Source of the DNA: Ceratothoa steindachneri
Taxonomy: Eukaryota; Arthropoda; Malacostraca; Isopoda; Cymothoidae
Direction: 5' to 3'
DNA: 64,000 bases
NCBI GenBank assembly: GCA_963969495.1
Contig: OZ018317.1
Span: 36,425,726-36,489,725, forward strand
The notes under the pieces were generated by a model, which made no database searches, was not told the origin of the DNA, and saw only the letters and a program-made list of their open reading frames with translations. Numbering within the stretch: position 1 is the first letter of the stretch; every line of letters starts with the position of its first letter. Positions 10,570 to 20,117 of this stretch are shown in pieces. The translations under genes and the position numbers were made by a program.

Positions 10570-11300
10570 GCGCAGGAGATCATAACTAACTGACCCAAAT
10601 GTTTCGGTTGATGCAACCGGAGTTCATAGACCACGTTCGACCTCATCTTGTCCAAGGATCCTGTCCTTAATTCTGGTTCGGGAGTTGCGCAAAGTGCTTG
10701 AAAGCGTGTTGAGTAAACTCATCGCCGAGAAGGTGGTAAAGCCCCGGAGTTGATCTCGGAGGTCTTTGCTACATAAGGAAGGGTAACCTTCTTAGGTATT
10801 CTCCTTCGCCAGGTCGAAGGGTGGCTGTCTCCTCGTGACGTTGACAAAACTGTTCAAGTACGGGTTTACCGTAAACTATGCTTTGAGATGCCACTCTTAC
10901 TCCATGGGCAACTCAACCTCGGTGCATTGGAATTTGTCTCTCTTAACAAACGTCCTGACCATATTCGGCTTGTAGTTCAGTAAATAAAAGCTCTTGAACC
11001 CCAGGTCGCAGTATGTATGGGTCTTCTTCCTTAAACGTTGTTCAGAGACCATCGTCTGCACCTCGTACACAAATGGCAAAGACGAGTTCTTCTTTCTCTA
11101 TTGCAAATTGCATCTCCGGAAAAATACTGTTAATGTGGATGTGGAAGTTAAGTTGCTTTTCCAACTCCCAAAATCACAAAGGTGTCATTCACGTATCTCA
11201 CCCACATTGTAGGCGGGTGAGGTCCAGTGAGAGCATGCTGCTCAAATCTCAGCATTACGAGCTCAGAAATTGCAAGTGGGGTAGGAGAACTCATTTGGTT
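10565..11300 (-). pseudogene. Penelope-like reverse transcriptase relic
   Basis: On the minus strand near 11200 the translation is PTMWVRYVNDTFVIL, the polymerase motif C region of a Penelope-type reverse transcriptase with YVND in place of YVDD. It is followed in shifted frames by HIHINSIFPEMQFAIEKE (about 11130) and SSLPFVYEVQTMV (about 11070), matching the family's conserved EKE...LPFLDV step. Further down are SNVVYELR (about 10600) and PYVAKTSEI, typical of the linker before the GIY-YIG domain. Several stops and frameshifts break the reading. Its orientation matches the element at 9.2-9.9 kb but its sequence differs, so it is a separate copy. Confidence 0.7.
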
Positions 11301-11374
11301 TGACTACATTTATTGGTAAACCCTGTTGGTGTATGAAAAAAAGAAGAAATGCAGGCGAAGAAGAGACAAGCAGA

Positions 11375-11720
11375 ATAAATGATTCAAGGGCACATTAAGG
11401 GCAAACATGGAAAATGTAACCTAGATATTGAGAACTGGAAAACAGATGCTAAAGGAAGGAAACTCTGGAGATCCTTCATCAGAAAAGGAACATGTTTTCA
11501 CTCAATAGATGTGCTGAGATTGAAGAAAGGAGGAGGAGACTGCGGTGACAGCGGTAGCAGGAACCGAGGCCTAACTTGCCATCGGGAACGACCTGCCATT
11601 TCTGTAGAAAAACATTCATGGCGAAAATCGGGCAACTCCTAGGCCACAGACAATCATGAAATCACCAGAATGAGGATCCTTATCCTAGACATCAAGAGAT
11701 AGCCACGCCGATTTCTCCTA
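11375..11720 (+). pseudogene. LINE C-terminal zinc-knuckle tail relic (tentative)
   Basis: An open frame at 11379-11642 reads LDIENWKTDAKGRKLWRSFI, then KGGGDCGD. It resembles the segment after the RT in LINEs that ends ...DW...A.DR..WR. A second frame at about 11590-11650 reads TCHFCRKTFMAKIGQLLGHR, a CxxC...H finger like the terminal C2HC/C2H2 finger of such elements. The finger is in a different frame, indicating a frameshift. Nothing of the RT core is visible upstream. Confidence 0.45.
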
Positions 11721-12083
11721 AGCTTTCAATATTTCTCTGTGTTCCAGATTTCTTAGTGAACCTTTGTTTTTTCCGGTCTTATCGCATTATTCATGCTTCC
11801 AATGTTGACCTCAATTCTGAAATCTTCCTGTTTTTGCTAAAACGAAAGGCTTCCCACATTTTCCCAAAGATCAAGAACTATTAAAATTAAATGCTTATGA
11901 TTTGGAAGAGATAAAAAAAATGAATAACTTAGGTATACAAAATGTATACCAAATCTATAAATAATGTGAACATAAGCATACAAATAACATCTTAGCAAGG
12001 AAAGGAGATTTCAGGACTCAGGTCAACCCTGCCAATGGTAATGCAAAGTTAATTATACGCAGCGATGGTATGTGGTTAATATA
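11721..12083. other. no gene recognised
   Basis: AT-rich sequence without a domain-bearing frame or clear repeat. Confidence 0.4.
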
Positions 12084-12084
12084 G

Positions 12085-13185
12085 TGATGAGTAGTCACCA
12101 TCATACTGCATCGGGCACCACTGAGGATCGCTCTTCATCTACTCCAAGCCAGTGACGTATCCAATAGACCAATCGAAAAGCCCTAAGATGGCGTGGATGA
12201 AGAACGACCCTTAAGCGTGTCCGATGCAGTATGAAATGAAGGTAGCTACCATTGCTACCTGTACATATTGGAGGTGCCCTACTATTCTAAGATGTAGATT
12301 CCCATCAAGAGTAGGCGAAAACGATCCCGGCAAAAGTGAAGGTTAAAATACCCAATCGATACAGTTCTTTTTAAGGCTGTTAGATTGGTCTATCGGAGAT
12401 ACAGTTCTTTTTAAGGCTGTTAGATTGGTCTATCGGATACAGTTCTTCTTAAGGCTGTTAGATTGGTCTATTATATACAGTTCTTTTTAAGGCTGTTAGA
12501 GTTGTCTATTGGATACAGTTCTTTTTGAGGATGTTAGACGGGTCTATTGGATACAGTTCTTTTTAGGGCTGTTAGATTGGTCTATCGGATACAGTTCTTT
12601 TTAAGGCTGTTAGATTTGTCTATTGGATACAGTTGTTTTTAAAGCTGTTAGATTGGTCTATCGGATACAGTTTTTTAAGACTGTTAGATTGGTCTATCGG
12701 ATACACTTCTTTTTAAGGCTGTTAGATTGTTTTATCAGATACAGTTTTTTTTAAGGCTGTTAGATTGGTCTATCGGGTACAGTTTTTTAAGACTGTTAGA
12801 TTGGTCTATCGGATATAATTCTTTTTAAGGCTGTTAGATTGTTTTATCAGATACAGTTTTTTTTAAGGTTGTTAGATTGGTCTATCGGATACAGTTCTTT
12901 TAAGACTGTTAGATTGGTCTATCGGATACAATTCTTTTTAAGGCTGTTAGATTGTTTTATCAGATACAGTTCTTTTTAAGGCTGTTAGATTGGTCTATCG
13001 GATACAGTTCTTTTAAGGCTGTTAGATTGGTCTATCGGATACAGTTCTTTTAAGGTTGTTAGATTGGTCTATTGGATACAGTTCTTTTTAAGGCTTTTAG
13101 ATTGGTCTATTGGATACAGTCACTCCATTGGTGCGGATGAAAAGCACCCCTCTAAGATTGCCCGATGCAATGGATGTTGGCAACT
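12085..13185. mobile_element. foldback-like element with internal tandem array
   Basis: The left end (about 12090-12178) contains tactgcatcgggcac, gctcttcatct and gtatccaatagaccaatc. The right end (about 13105-13180), read on the minus strand, contains ttgcatcgggcaatctta, gcttttcatccgc and gtatccaatagaccaatc, so the two ends are inverted copies over about 80 bp. The left end is itself followed by an inverted copy (12180-12250, gatggcgtggatgaagaacg to cgatgcagtatgaaatg), making a compact palindrome. Between lies a 38-bp tandem array. No protein is encoded. A second family member with a diverged array is at 56895-58415. A foldback element or another non-autonomous element with central repeats (DINE-1 or pearl type) is possible. 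Confidence 0.65.
12350..13120. repeat. minisatellite, 38-bp unit (about 20 copies)
   Basis: The unit is approximately gatacagttctttttaaggc tgttagattggtctatcg. Variants with short T runs (tttttaagact) and with gttttatcag alternate in blocks, suggesting amplification of two- or three-unit groups. The last unit merges into the right terminal sequence of the element. Confidence 0.95.
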
Positions 13186-13464
13186 CTTCGCTCTACTAAG
13201 CGCAACCCTGCTAACCATACAACCTGAATCACGCTGATCGCTTAGTAGGGAAAGCTGGGATTTCTCGGTTCCGTTTGTATCAATTTTGATGACACTTTCT
13301 CCAAGTGGTCTCCACAATATGGCAACACTGATGCTATGTTTTCATTATGCTTTGTGATGTTCTTCAATTTTTATTGCAAATTCGTTGGTTTCTGGTTGAA
13401 CTACGCTAAAAGCTTTTGCATGAAAGTAGACAATCTAGACATATTTTGGAGAAAACAAAGGATA
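13186..13464. other. no gene recognised
   Basis: A 65-codon minus-strand frame overlaps the right end of the array element; it has no recognisable domain. Confidence 0.4.
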
Positions 13465-14885
13465 CCTATACAAATTAGGCATACCTTGTGCATATATTGA
13501 ACAAAAAACCATAATTATGATACAGGATTGATGGATCTAATGAATTATTTGCCTACATAAGCGCCATTTAGACGGATAACTTCCAAAACCTTATAATGCA
13601 TGGAAACAGTCAATTTCTTAATAGCAGCAGGTTCGGTTGTCTCTGCTGCAGCTTTGATGGCAGTCCATAAGACTTTTTTAGATGAAAATTTACCTCCATC
13701 GGCATAAACATCTTGTTTAATGATGGACTACAAATTTTTGATTGTGTTGATATCCTGAGAGGCTGGCGGCCACACCATCAACTTGTCATCTTGTATAGCG
13801 TATGAGGTAAGGAACGCTTGGGTGACCCTGGCAGAGTGGGATGGAGCGTTGTCATGAATGAAAACTAGAGTCCTTAGAAGTGACAACGGTATGTCATCTA
13901 GTCAAAGATCCAAGACCTCCTTCAAGAGATTGCAGTAGGCGGCTGCGGTCACTTTAACCCCATCAGACACCTGGACTGTGCCAGCAAGTCTGAGTCCAAT
14001 TATAGTTGCCCACAACATGACTCCTTCTCCCTGCTGTTAACGTCGCAACCGTTGGTGACGCTCATTTCCGAAAGAGACTAAGTCATTTGCTCAACCGTCA
14101 GGACCGTCATGGGTCTCCCTCTTCTCGCCAGTGAAGAGAACGCAACTCATGTCCAACATCATATACTTCCGAGCCCATTGAAGCCTCAAACTCTTGGGAC
14201 GAGGTTTTAAAGGAGGTAGTTTTAAAGGAGTTCGCACGGAAGCAATGACCCATAGGATAAGGCTCCTTGTGGTCTTCGGTAATGGAAAGGACCAGCGGTA
14301 GTGAAAATGACTTTGATTGTTTGTCCGGGTTTCCCACGTTATTGACAGACAATATTTCTCCATTCCATAGGTGCCACAGCCTTAGAGGTCCCGCAATCGG
14401 ATCGCTTATTTTTAGCGAAGGGTCCTTTAGAAATAGTCTAACTGTGTCCACATAGCAAACTAACATCTCAGCCATAACATGAACAGAGGTGTCTTCAGCA
14501 CTTTCCTTGATGATGAAATACATTTCTTCATCTTTGAGGCCTCTGCAACGTCCCATTGTTCTTAAAGAGTATAGATGCATTAGCGTCGTTCACCCGAAAA
14601 AACGAAGAATCTGCAATAGAAATTGAAAGACGTGACACAAACTAATGAAAACACATTAGTGTTGCCACATTATGTAGACCGGCTGGAAAAGGTTGAATCA
14701 AAATTGATTCACAGAGAACCGAGAAATCCTAACTTCCCTTACCATGATATTAGCATGTTTCAGGGTGTAGAAATAATGCTTCCCCTCCACTTCCTTGAGG
14801 AAGCTGGAACACAACTAAACGTTTGAATATTAGGAAAAATACCCTACCCATAAATACTCCAAATACAAGGGATACTCAAAATTTT
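13465..14885 (-). mobile_element. Tc1-like transposon, inactivated
   Basis: A degraded transposase on the minus strand is flanked by weak inverted termini: atacaaattaggcatacctt at about 13470-13489 and aagggatactcaaaattttg at about 14862-14881 (reverse complement similar with small gaps). The size, about 1.4 kb, fits a Tc1 element. Terminal identity is low, so the exact ends are uncertain. Confidence 0.55.
13545..14556 (-). pseudogene. Tc1-like transposase pseudogene
   Basis: The N-terminus from about 14556 reads MGRCRGLKDEEMYFIIKES, VHVMAEMLV and TVRLFLKDP, the helix-turn-helix start of a Tc1-type transposase that normally cuts and pastes the element in the nucleus. The catalytic region appears at about 13880-13730 as VFIHDNAPSHSARV and MVWPPASQDINTIKNL, corresponding to the HDNAP and SPDLNPIE motifs. 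The tryptophan expected after NL is a TAG stop, and the glutamate-bearing IEN is replaced by IKN. The C-terminus ends at about 13545. The middle requires frameshifts and has stops (the N-terminal frame ends at 14107). Not functional. Confidence 0.75.
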
Positions 14886-15230
14886 GTCATTTGTACGCAA
14901 ATTAAATACGATTTGTTGATATAAATTGAAATCCAAAGGAAGGTGGATGCTCGGAAACTTGTGACGAAGGTTACTCCCCCCCTCCAAACTCTAAGGCTTT
15001 CGGCACGAACTTTTCCTTAGAAATATTATCAATTATTCATTAGGTATTAATTATTATTGAATAATTAATTATTAATGTATTTCTGGGTTCTAAAAAAGTT
15101 TCCTTTTCAAGTTCTTATGACTTAAAGATGCCGTGATCCTGGTTTCAGCAGTTCCTACTAATTTTTATTCAACTCCCTCCCCCCCTTTGGAGTACCTGTT
15201 ATTCAATTGGTTCGTAAATGAGAATTTATT
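14886..15230. other. no gene recognised
   Basis: AT-rich sequence with a small palindromic patch, attattgaataattaattat, near 15052. Nothing else is identifiable. Confidence 0.4.
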
Positions 15231-15231
15231 T

Positions 15232-15410
15232 GAGTTCTTTGTGCTGAGTGGGAAAAACGCTGGATTTAGACCGCAGAGTAAGTGGATTCGATCCCCGGCA
15301 AGGAGTTAGACAAAAGAATTTCAGCACTGTAGGGAAATCACGCAAATCAAAGTAGAGCACCGAGTCGGGCGTATACATCCAAGTTGTTCCATACATATAC
15401 TTCATCACGC
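15232..15410 (+). repeat. tRNA-derived SINE
   Basis: The plus strand contains gtgctgagtgggaaaaacgc (A-box region), then tggatttagaccgcagagt and, about 35 bp later, gtggattcgatccccggc, a near-perfect B box with flanking T-arm. The order and spacing match a tRNA-like SINE head. It is followed by a non-tRNA body (gagcaccgagtcgggcgt). The region before the A box lacks a pairable acceptor stem, so a functional tRNA gene is unlikely. Confidence 0.7.
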
Positions 15411-15599
15411 TGTATTTTCAAGTTTCTCTTACGCACATAAAATGCATCACTTTTCCCTGTACGGTATCTTCAAGAGGTTTCAACTTCATACTCACCAGAT
15501 CTTTAATGGATGACTCACCCTTGGGCCAAGAATTGTTAAAAAATTTGAGACATTAATATCTGAACGTAAGAATAAATGGAAGCCTTTTAAACACTAACT

Positions 15600-15918
15600 C
15601 AGGGGTTCTTAACTCCTGGTGAACTTACCCCTATGGGGTGTCAACCTTAATTCATGGTGGCGCGCGATGTTGAACTAAAAAATGACCGATCTTTAGAATG
15701 TGGGGATAAATTATATTTATTTATTGATTTTAATGATGCAAGTCCATAAATATAAATAAACAATATAAATTAGATTGCAAATATGTAAAATATAAATAAA
15801 ATGTACAATATGTCATTGATATCCATTATGTCATTCTTTTATGAAATCGGGAACAGGGGGTGGAATACCTGGTGCTTTTTAAGGTAAAGAAGTATAGAAA
15901 AAGGTTAAGAAATACTCC
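15600..15918. mobile_element. hAT-like miniature element (non-autonomous)
   Basis: The left end caggggttcttaactcc (15602) and right end ggttaagaaatactcc (about 15903-15918) are imperfect inverted repeats. The left one resembles the CAGGGGTTCTCAACC termini of many hAT elements. Both flanks contain cactaa (aaacactaact on the left, tccactaaat on the right), consistent with an 8-bp target duplication with two differences. No transposase is present. Confidence 0.5.
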
Positions 15919-16056
15919 ACTAAATGGTTTGATTAAAATAAATGGGTCTATTTGAGTTAAATAGCCAAAAAGATATTAGAAATAACAGCTTCAAACTTAT
16001 TAACAAAAGATTTAACATTGCGATCGCTTATATCGTTTTATCTTATAAAATTACTG

Positions 16057-16290
16057 AAATATGGAATACTTTACTCTTGCAAAGCGTTAATACCACCTGA
16101 GTCATGTAAATATTTTTTTTTACTTAGTGTTGAGCTTTCAAATGAAAACAAAGACACAGTTTTTAGGAAACTACTTGTATAAATATATAATTATGCACTC
16201 AGGAGACAGGTTTCGGAGGTGACTGGCTTCCATCTGTAGTCCAAGAATAATAATATAAAATCCTTAAGGGTTTAAACTTTTATATTTATA
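16057..16290. repeat. left copy of a 200-bp direct repeat flanking a mariner
   Basis: The texts atggaatactttactcttgc, gagctttcaaatgaaaac, caggtttcggaggtgactgg and cttccatctgtagtccaag recur in the same order at 17646-18020. The cggaggtgactggcttccat style resembles Penelope-like termini. This copy lacks the retroposon found in the right copy and so preserves the empty site. Confidence 0.7.
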
Positions 16291-16335
16291 AAAGAACCCT
16301 AAAAATGCCCTTTTCTTCTCGTTATTTTATTAATA

Positions 16336-17643
16336 AGGGTCTTTCAACAAGGACGCTCGAGCTTTGTCAGGCGATAGTGGCCATGTTGTTAAAGCGACAT
16401 CTAGCTCCTTCACTGTGAACTGTTTAATAGTACTTGGCAAGTCACGATGGAAGGTTATAGCGTTAAACAACTTGTGCAACTCATCAAATGTTATTATCCA
16501 AATTAATGCTCCGTTCGACAAACGTTCCGCACATTACGTGATTTCTATGCTCGCCACAATCGTCCTGCCGAGTCCACTGTTCGACGCTTAGTGGCCAAAT
16601 ACGAGGCAAAAGGGTCCATCAACAATCAGCCAACACCCATACGTCATCGAAACGTAAGGTCTGAGGAAAACATCGCCCTTGTAAATAAGTGTGTACGGAA
16701 AAATCCGAGGCAGTGAATTTCTCGTCGTTCACAAGAACTTGGCCTTTCTGCGACTTCTGTTTGGTGAATTATGCGTAGGGACTTGGGTCTGCACCCGCAT
16801 AAAATCCAACTTACCCAGGAATTTAAGGTAAACGACCATAAACAACGCCGTACCTTCGCTGATTGGGCTCTAGAGCAGTTGGAAGTTGCCCCAAATTTCC
16901 CCAAAAAAATCATCTTCAGCGACGAGGCCCATTTTTGGACGAATGGTATTGTGAAGAAGCAAAATTGTCTTATTCGGACGAAAAAAATCCACATGAGATA
17001 CATTAGCACCAATTGCATCCCGACAAAGTCACTGTTTGGTGCGTTTTTCGTCTAACGGAATCATCGGTCCGTATTTTTTTGAGAACGAAGATGGGATTGT
17101 CATAACCGTCACCGGCGAGACCTACAGATCGATGATAAGCAACTTCTTTTGGCCTCAACTGGATTATATGCCTGATATGGATACTGACGACATGTGGTTC
17201 TAACAGGACGGCGCTACAATCCACACTGCGCATGCCGCGATAGACATTTTGCACCAGCGATTTCAGGGCAGGGTCATCTCGCGCGGTGGCGACGTCAACT
17301 GGCCACCGAGATCATGAGATTTAACGCCATTAGACTACTTTCTTTAGGGCCACCTTAAATCGCAGGTCTATGCGAATAATCCGCAAACAGTTGATGTCCT
17401 CAAAGTCAACATAGCGAACACCATCCAGCAAATTCAGCCAGATTTATGCGACAAAGTCATCGAAAATTGTGCCTCCCGAATACGTTCCACCAAGCAAAGC
17501 CGCAGCGGGCATTTGAATGAAGTCATATTCCACACTTAATGCCATAAAATGTACTTTCAAATTTAAAATAAATTGAAGGCAAATATCACACACAACTTGT
17601 TATATTTACATTTAAAAATCGATCGACCTTATTGAAAGACCCT
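16336..17643 (+). mobile_element. mariner-type transposon, inactivated (1.3 kb)
   Basis: The termini are agggtctttcaacaagg at 16336 and ccttattgaaagaccct ending at 17643, inverted copies with one difference in 17. Both are next to TA (the right one via ttta). The interior encodes a single transposase on the plus strand. The element separates the two copies of the 200-bp direct repeat. Confidence 0.85.
16510..17540 (+). pseudogene. mariner/Tc1 superfamily transposase pseudogene
   Basis: The DNA-binding half reads FRTLRDFYARHNRP, STVRRLVAKYEAKGS and LGLSATSVW. The first catalytic Asp lies in IIFSDEAHFWTNG (about 16905-16945). The second is in QDGATIHTAHAA (about 17207) after an in-frame TAA replacing the expected Gln. 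The third is in DLTPLDYFL (about 17319-17345) after an in-frame TGA. Aligning the final Asp of DLTPLD with the Mos1 third Asp, I count 41 codons between the second and third acidic residues, suggesting the DD41D group. The C-terminus reads SRIRSTKQSRSGHLNEVIFH, ending about 17538. At least four stops and several frameshifts make it dead. Confidence 0.8.
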
Positions 17644-18030
17644 TTATATGGAATACTTTACTCTCGCAAGTCATTGATAGCACCTCAGCTTAAATATTTG
17701 TTTTTTTACTGTGTCGATTTTTTTTTTTTAAGGGGCTATCTGGTGACTGCCCACTTGGGCATAAGTCGCCGTAAACAAACAGCCTAGTTCTAGGCTACTT
17801 TAAAAAATTTGAACAGAAAACAACAATAAAAAGAAATAATTAGGAAGCAATAACAATAACAAAACAATAACAAAAACAACAACTTTTACTGTGTCGAGCT
17901 TTCTAATGAGAAGAAAAACGCAGCTTTACGGAAAATTCTTATATTAATATATATTTTTATTTGGGAGACAAGTTTCGAAAGCGATTGCTTCCACCTTCAG
18001 TCCAAGAATATTAAAAAAAAAACTAAAGAT
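17644..18030. repeat. right copy of the 200-bp direct repeat, interrupted by a retroposon
   Basis: It matches 16057-16265 in the same orientation (atggaatactttactctcgc, gagctttctaatgagaag, caagtttcgaaagcgattgc, cttccaccttcagtccaag) but is split at 17704-17897 by an inserted sequence with its own target duplication. Confidence 0.7.
17704..17897 (-). mobile_element. SINE-like retroposon with 14-bp target duplication
   Basis: The 14-mer ttttactgtgtcga occurs at 17704-17717 and 17884-17897. Between them lie a T14 run, then aaggggctatctggtgactg, cataagtcgccgtaaac and cctagttctagg, ending in an A/C-rich tract. A T-run at the left edge means a poly-A-tailed insert on the minus strand. The paralogous site at about 16126-16140 (tttacttagtgttgagcttt) is uninterrupted, which confirms the insertion boundaries. 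Confidence 0.85.
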
Positions 18031-18560
18031 TTTAGTTTATAAATGACTCAAATATTGAATAATTTTCCAACGCAAATCGTTGGAAGACCCTAAGTCATTT
18101 GTCTACTATGAACTTCTCTCTCCCTTCCAGGGAATGGTCTCAAGTGGATCTAATGGACTTAGCCAGTAATTTTATAATTAAGTTCGTAATTCAAAATTAT
18201 ATTTCCCTCCTCATACGAACTTGATTGCACAGGTATGAAGTTTTCGCTCGTGGCCTACGAACGTTAAATGAACCATTGTTATTTTAGGTCTTGTAATCTA
18301 AGATATCTTATCGACATATCTTGGCCTTTTTATCAAGGTTTTCTAACTTAATTTTCCCAGTTGAACCTAGGATTATTTTTGAGCCATTCACAGTTATTTA
18401 ATTTCGAAGAAACACTCGAGTTATTTTCCCCTCTAACTAATTTGAAGAAATGGTCTGGTGACTTTCCTTTCGAAATAATTTAAAGAAATGATCAGGTGAC
18501 TTTCTTTTCTACATACATAATATTTTTTCTCGAGATAATAAGCAGTATGTATAAGGGAAT
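18031..18560. other. no gene recognised
   Basis: AT-rich sequence; the short texts tcgaaataatttaaagaaat and atttgaagaaatggtctggt form a small imperfect repeat at 18440-18500. Confidence 0.4.
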
Positions 18561-18564
18561 TTTC

Positions 18565-18882
18565 TTTGGGGGGGGGGGAGGTAACAACAGCGTATCTGTT
18601 TTTCTTGAAGAAAATAAGCAAACTGTGTCTGTTTTTCTGAGGAGAATAAGCATAGCGTGTCTGTTTATTTTGGGGGGAAAGAAGCAGAACTTGTCTGTTT
18701 TTCTTGGGGATAATAAGCACTGTGTGTCTGTTTTCTTTGGAAAACTAAAAGCAACGTGTCTTTTTTTCTTGGGATAAATACACATAGTGTCTTTTTTCTT
18801 GGGGTCAATAGAACCTGTGGATCTTTTATGTTGGGGGAAATAAGCACTGGCTGTCTGCTTTTCTTGGAGTCTATAATTGGCA
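18565..18882. repeat. minisatellite, about 37-bp unit, left segment
   Basis: The unit is approximately gtgtctgtttttcttgggg followed by aaataagcacagc. It continues after the mariner at 20120-21510, so one array has been split by that insertion. The many lysine- or phenylalanine-rich frames on both strands are array by-products. Confidence 0.92.
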
Positions 18883-20113
18883 TTGCAAAAGTCCTGTTTC
18901 ACTCATTCCGACGATCGTAACAAAAGACACAACAATATTTTTGATGCAGTTAGACACGACTTTATTGTTCAAACATAAATATGTGTTAAACTTGTAATAC
19001 TAATCAATGTGGCTGCCCTCGGTGTCGAGCACGCTCTCCAGGCAAGATCTGAGGCAGTGCACACGTTGCGGAAAAAGTCCTTCCTCTTGATGGCACACAC
19101 GCGGTTGACGGAGGACTTCAGCTCGTCAAAGGTGCTGTGGCGGAGCTTGTAGACCTTGCCCTCGACAGTCGCCTACATGCTGTAGTCGAGCGGATTGAAG
19201 TCGGGCAATTGTGGCGGTCAAAATCCTTCGACCAGAAGTTTATGTTCAACCCCAACCACTCTTGCACGAACTTGGCTGTGTGGCCCGGGGCGCTGTCCTG
19301 CTGAAAGACTTATTCCACCTTCTTCGTGATCTGTCTCACCAGGGTATGAGTTTCCTGGCCAGCATGTCTCTTTAATCGGCCATGGTGAGCCTATAACCGG
19401 CCGCAAACCACACCGGAGGCATCTTTTCGCCATTCGAATCCAGCACGGAGGTCAGGTGCCTGGTTGTGGACACATAGCAGACCTCGAAGACGTCCTGGAC
19501 GAAGCTTGCTTCTGCTTTTTGATGACCGGATCGATCCTGAAGGTTTTTTACAAGAGAAAATGTGAGAATTCGATTGCCATTGGCTCTTCGTCGTTGAGAA
19601 GGCGACGACAACGCTCCCGATGTTGTTCTCGAATATGGTCGGTGAGCAGAGGCCTTTTGATGCACCTCAAGCTCTTGCGGCCCTCCTCATTGAAGGACCT
19701 GAACACTTTAGCCACCGAAATGTTATTCTTCGTCCGCACAGTCATTTTGGGCTTCGAAGCACTTTCAAAGGCTTTTGTCAGATACAAACTGTTGACAACT
19801 TGAGGTCTGCTTAAACGAAGTCGATCTTTGAGGTGTTCCTCGTTCTCAAGCCTCTCCACGACTCTGTGGACGGTCATCCTGCTGACGTTGAGCCGCTTGG
19901 AGATGTCGGAATTGTTGTGGTCGACGCGTAGGAGAGCAGAGATCTTGATTATTTTCACTTCCATCTCGACACCTCTGCACAAAATGGAAAAGAAGTTTTA
20001 ATAACACGTGCTGGAAAAGTAGCACTCAAAGAATTTTTGAAGGAACCTTTTCCATCACACACTTAAACCTCTGAAAAGATCCTATCCCCCGAGTGTAACA
20101 TAACTTTTGCAAA
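18883..20113 (-). mobile_element. mariner-type (maT-like) transposon, inactivated, inside the minisatellite
   Basis: The left end attgcaaaagtcctgtttca (18882) and the right end taacataacttttgcaaaac (about 20095-20114) are imperfect inverted repeats sharing TTGCAAAAGT and TGTTNCACTC. The 37-bp repeat abuts both sides, so it inserted into that array. The transposase is on the minus strand. A truncated duplicate of its right end, together with adjacent array units, is at 24838-25098. Confidence 0.85.
19015..19985 (-). pseudogene. mariner/maT transposase pseudogene
   Basis: From about 19982 the minus strand reads VDHNNSDISKRLNVSRMTVH and RVVERLENEEHLKDR (DNA-binding helices), then RSFNEEGRKSLRCIKRPLL, RERCRRLLNDEE, and in another frame FSLVKNLQDRSGHQKAEA. 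The catalytic part is FQQDSAPGHTAKFVQEWLG (about 19305-19245) and, after a frameshift, PPQLPDFNPLDYSM (about 19215-19175) with a stop where Trp is expected. The last two acidic residues are about 36-37 codons apart, near the DD37D spacing of maT elements. Stops and at least two frameshifts inactivate it. Confidence 0.8.
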
Positions 20114-20117
20114 ACCC

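Noticed and set aside
15240..15312. Functional tRNA gene
   Set aside because: A and B boxes are present, but no convincing acceptor stem is seen; it fits a SINE head better. The same judgement applies to 5042-5162.
18492..18902. 136-codon minus-strand frame with repeated KKNR/KKTDT motifs
   Set aside because: The periodicity is exactly that of the 37-bp minisatellite; no start context or domain.
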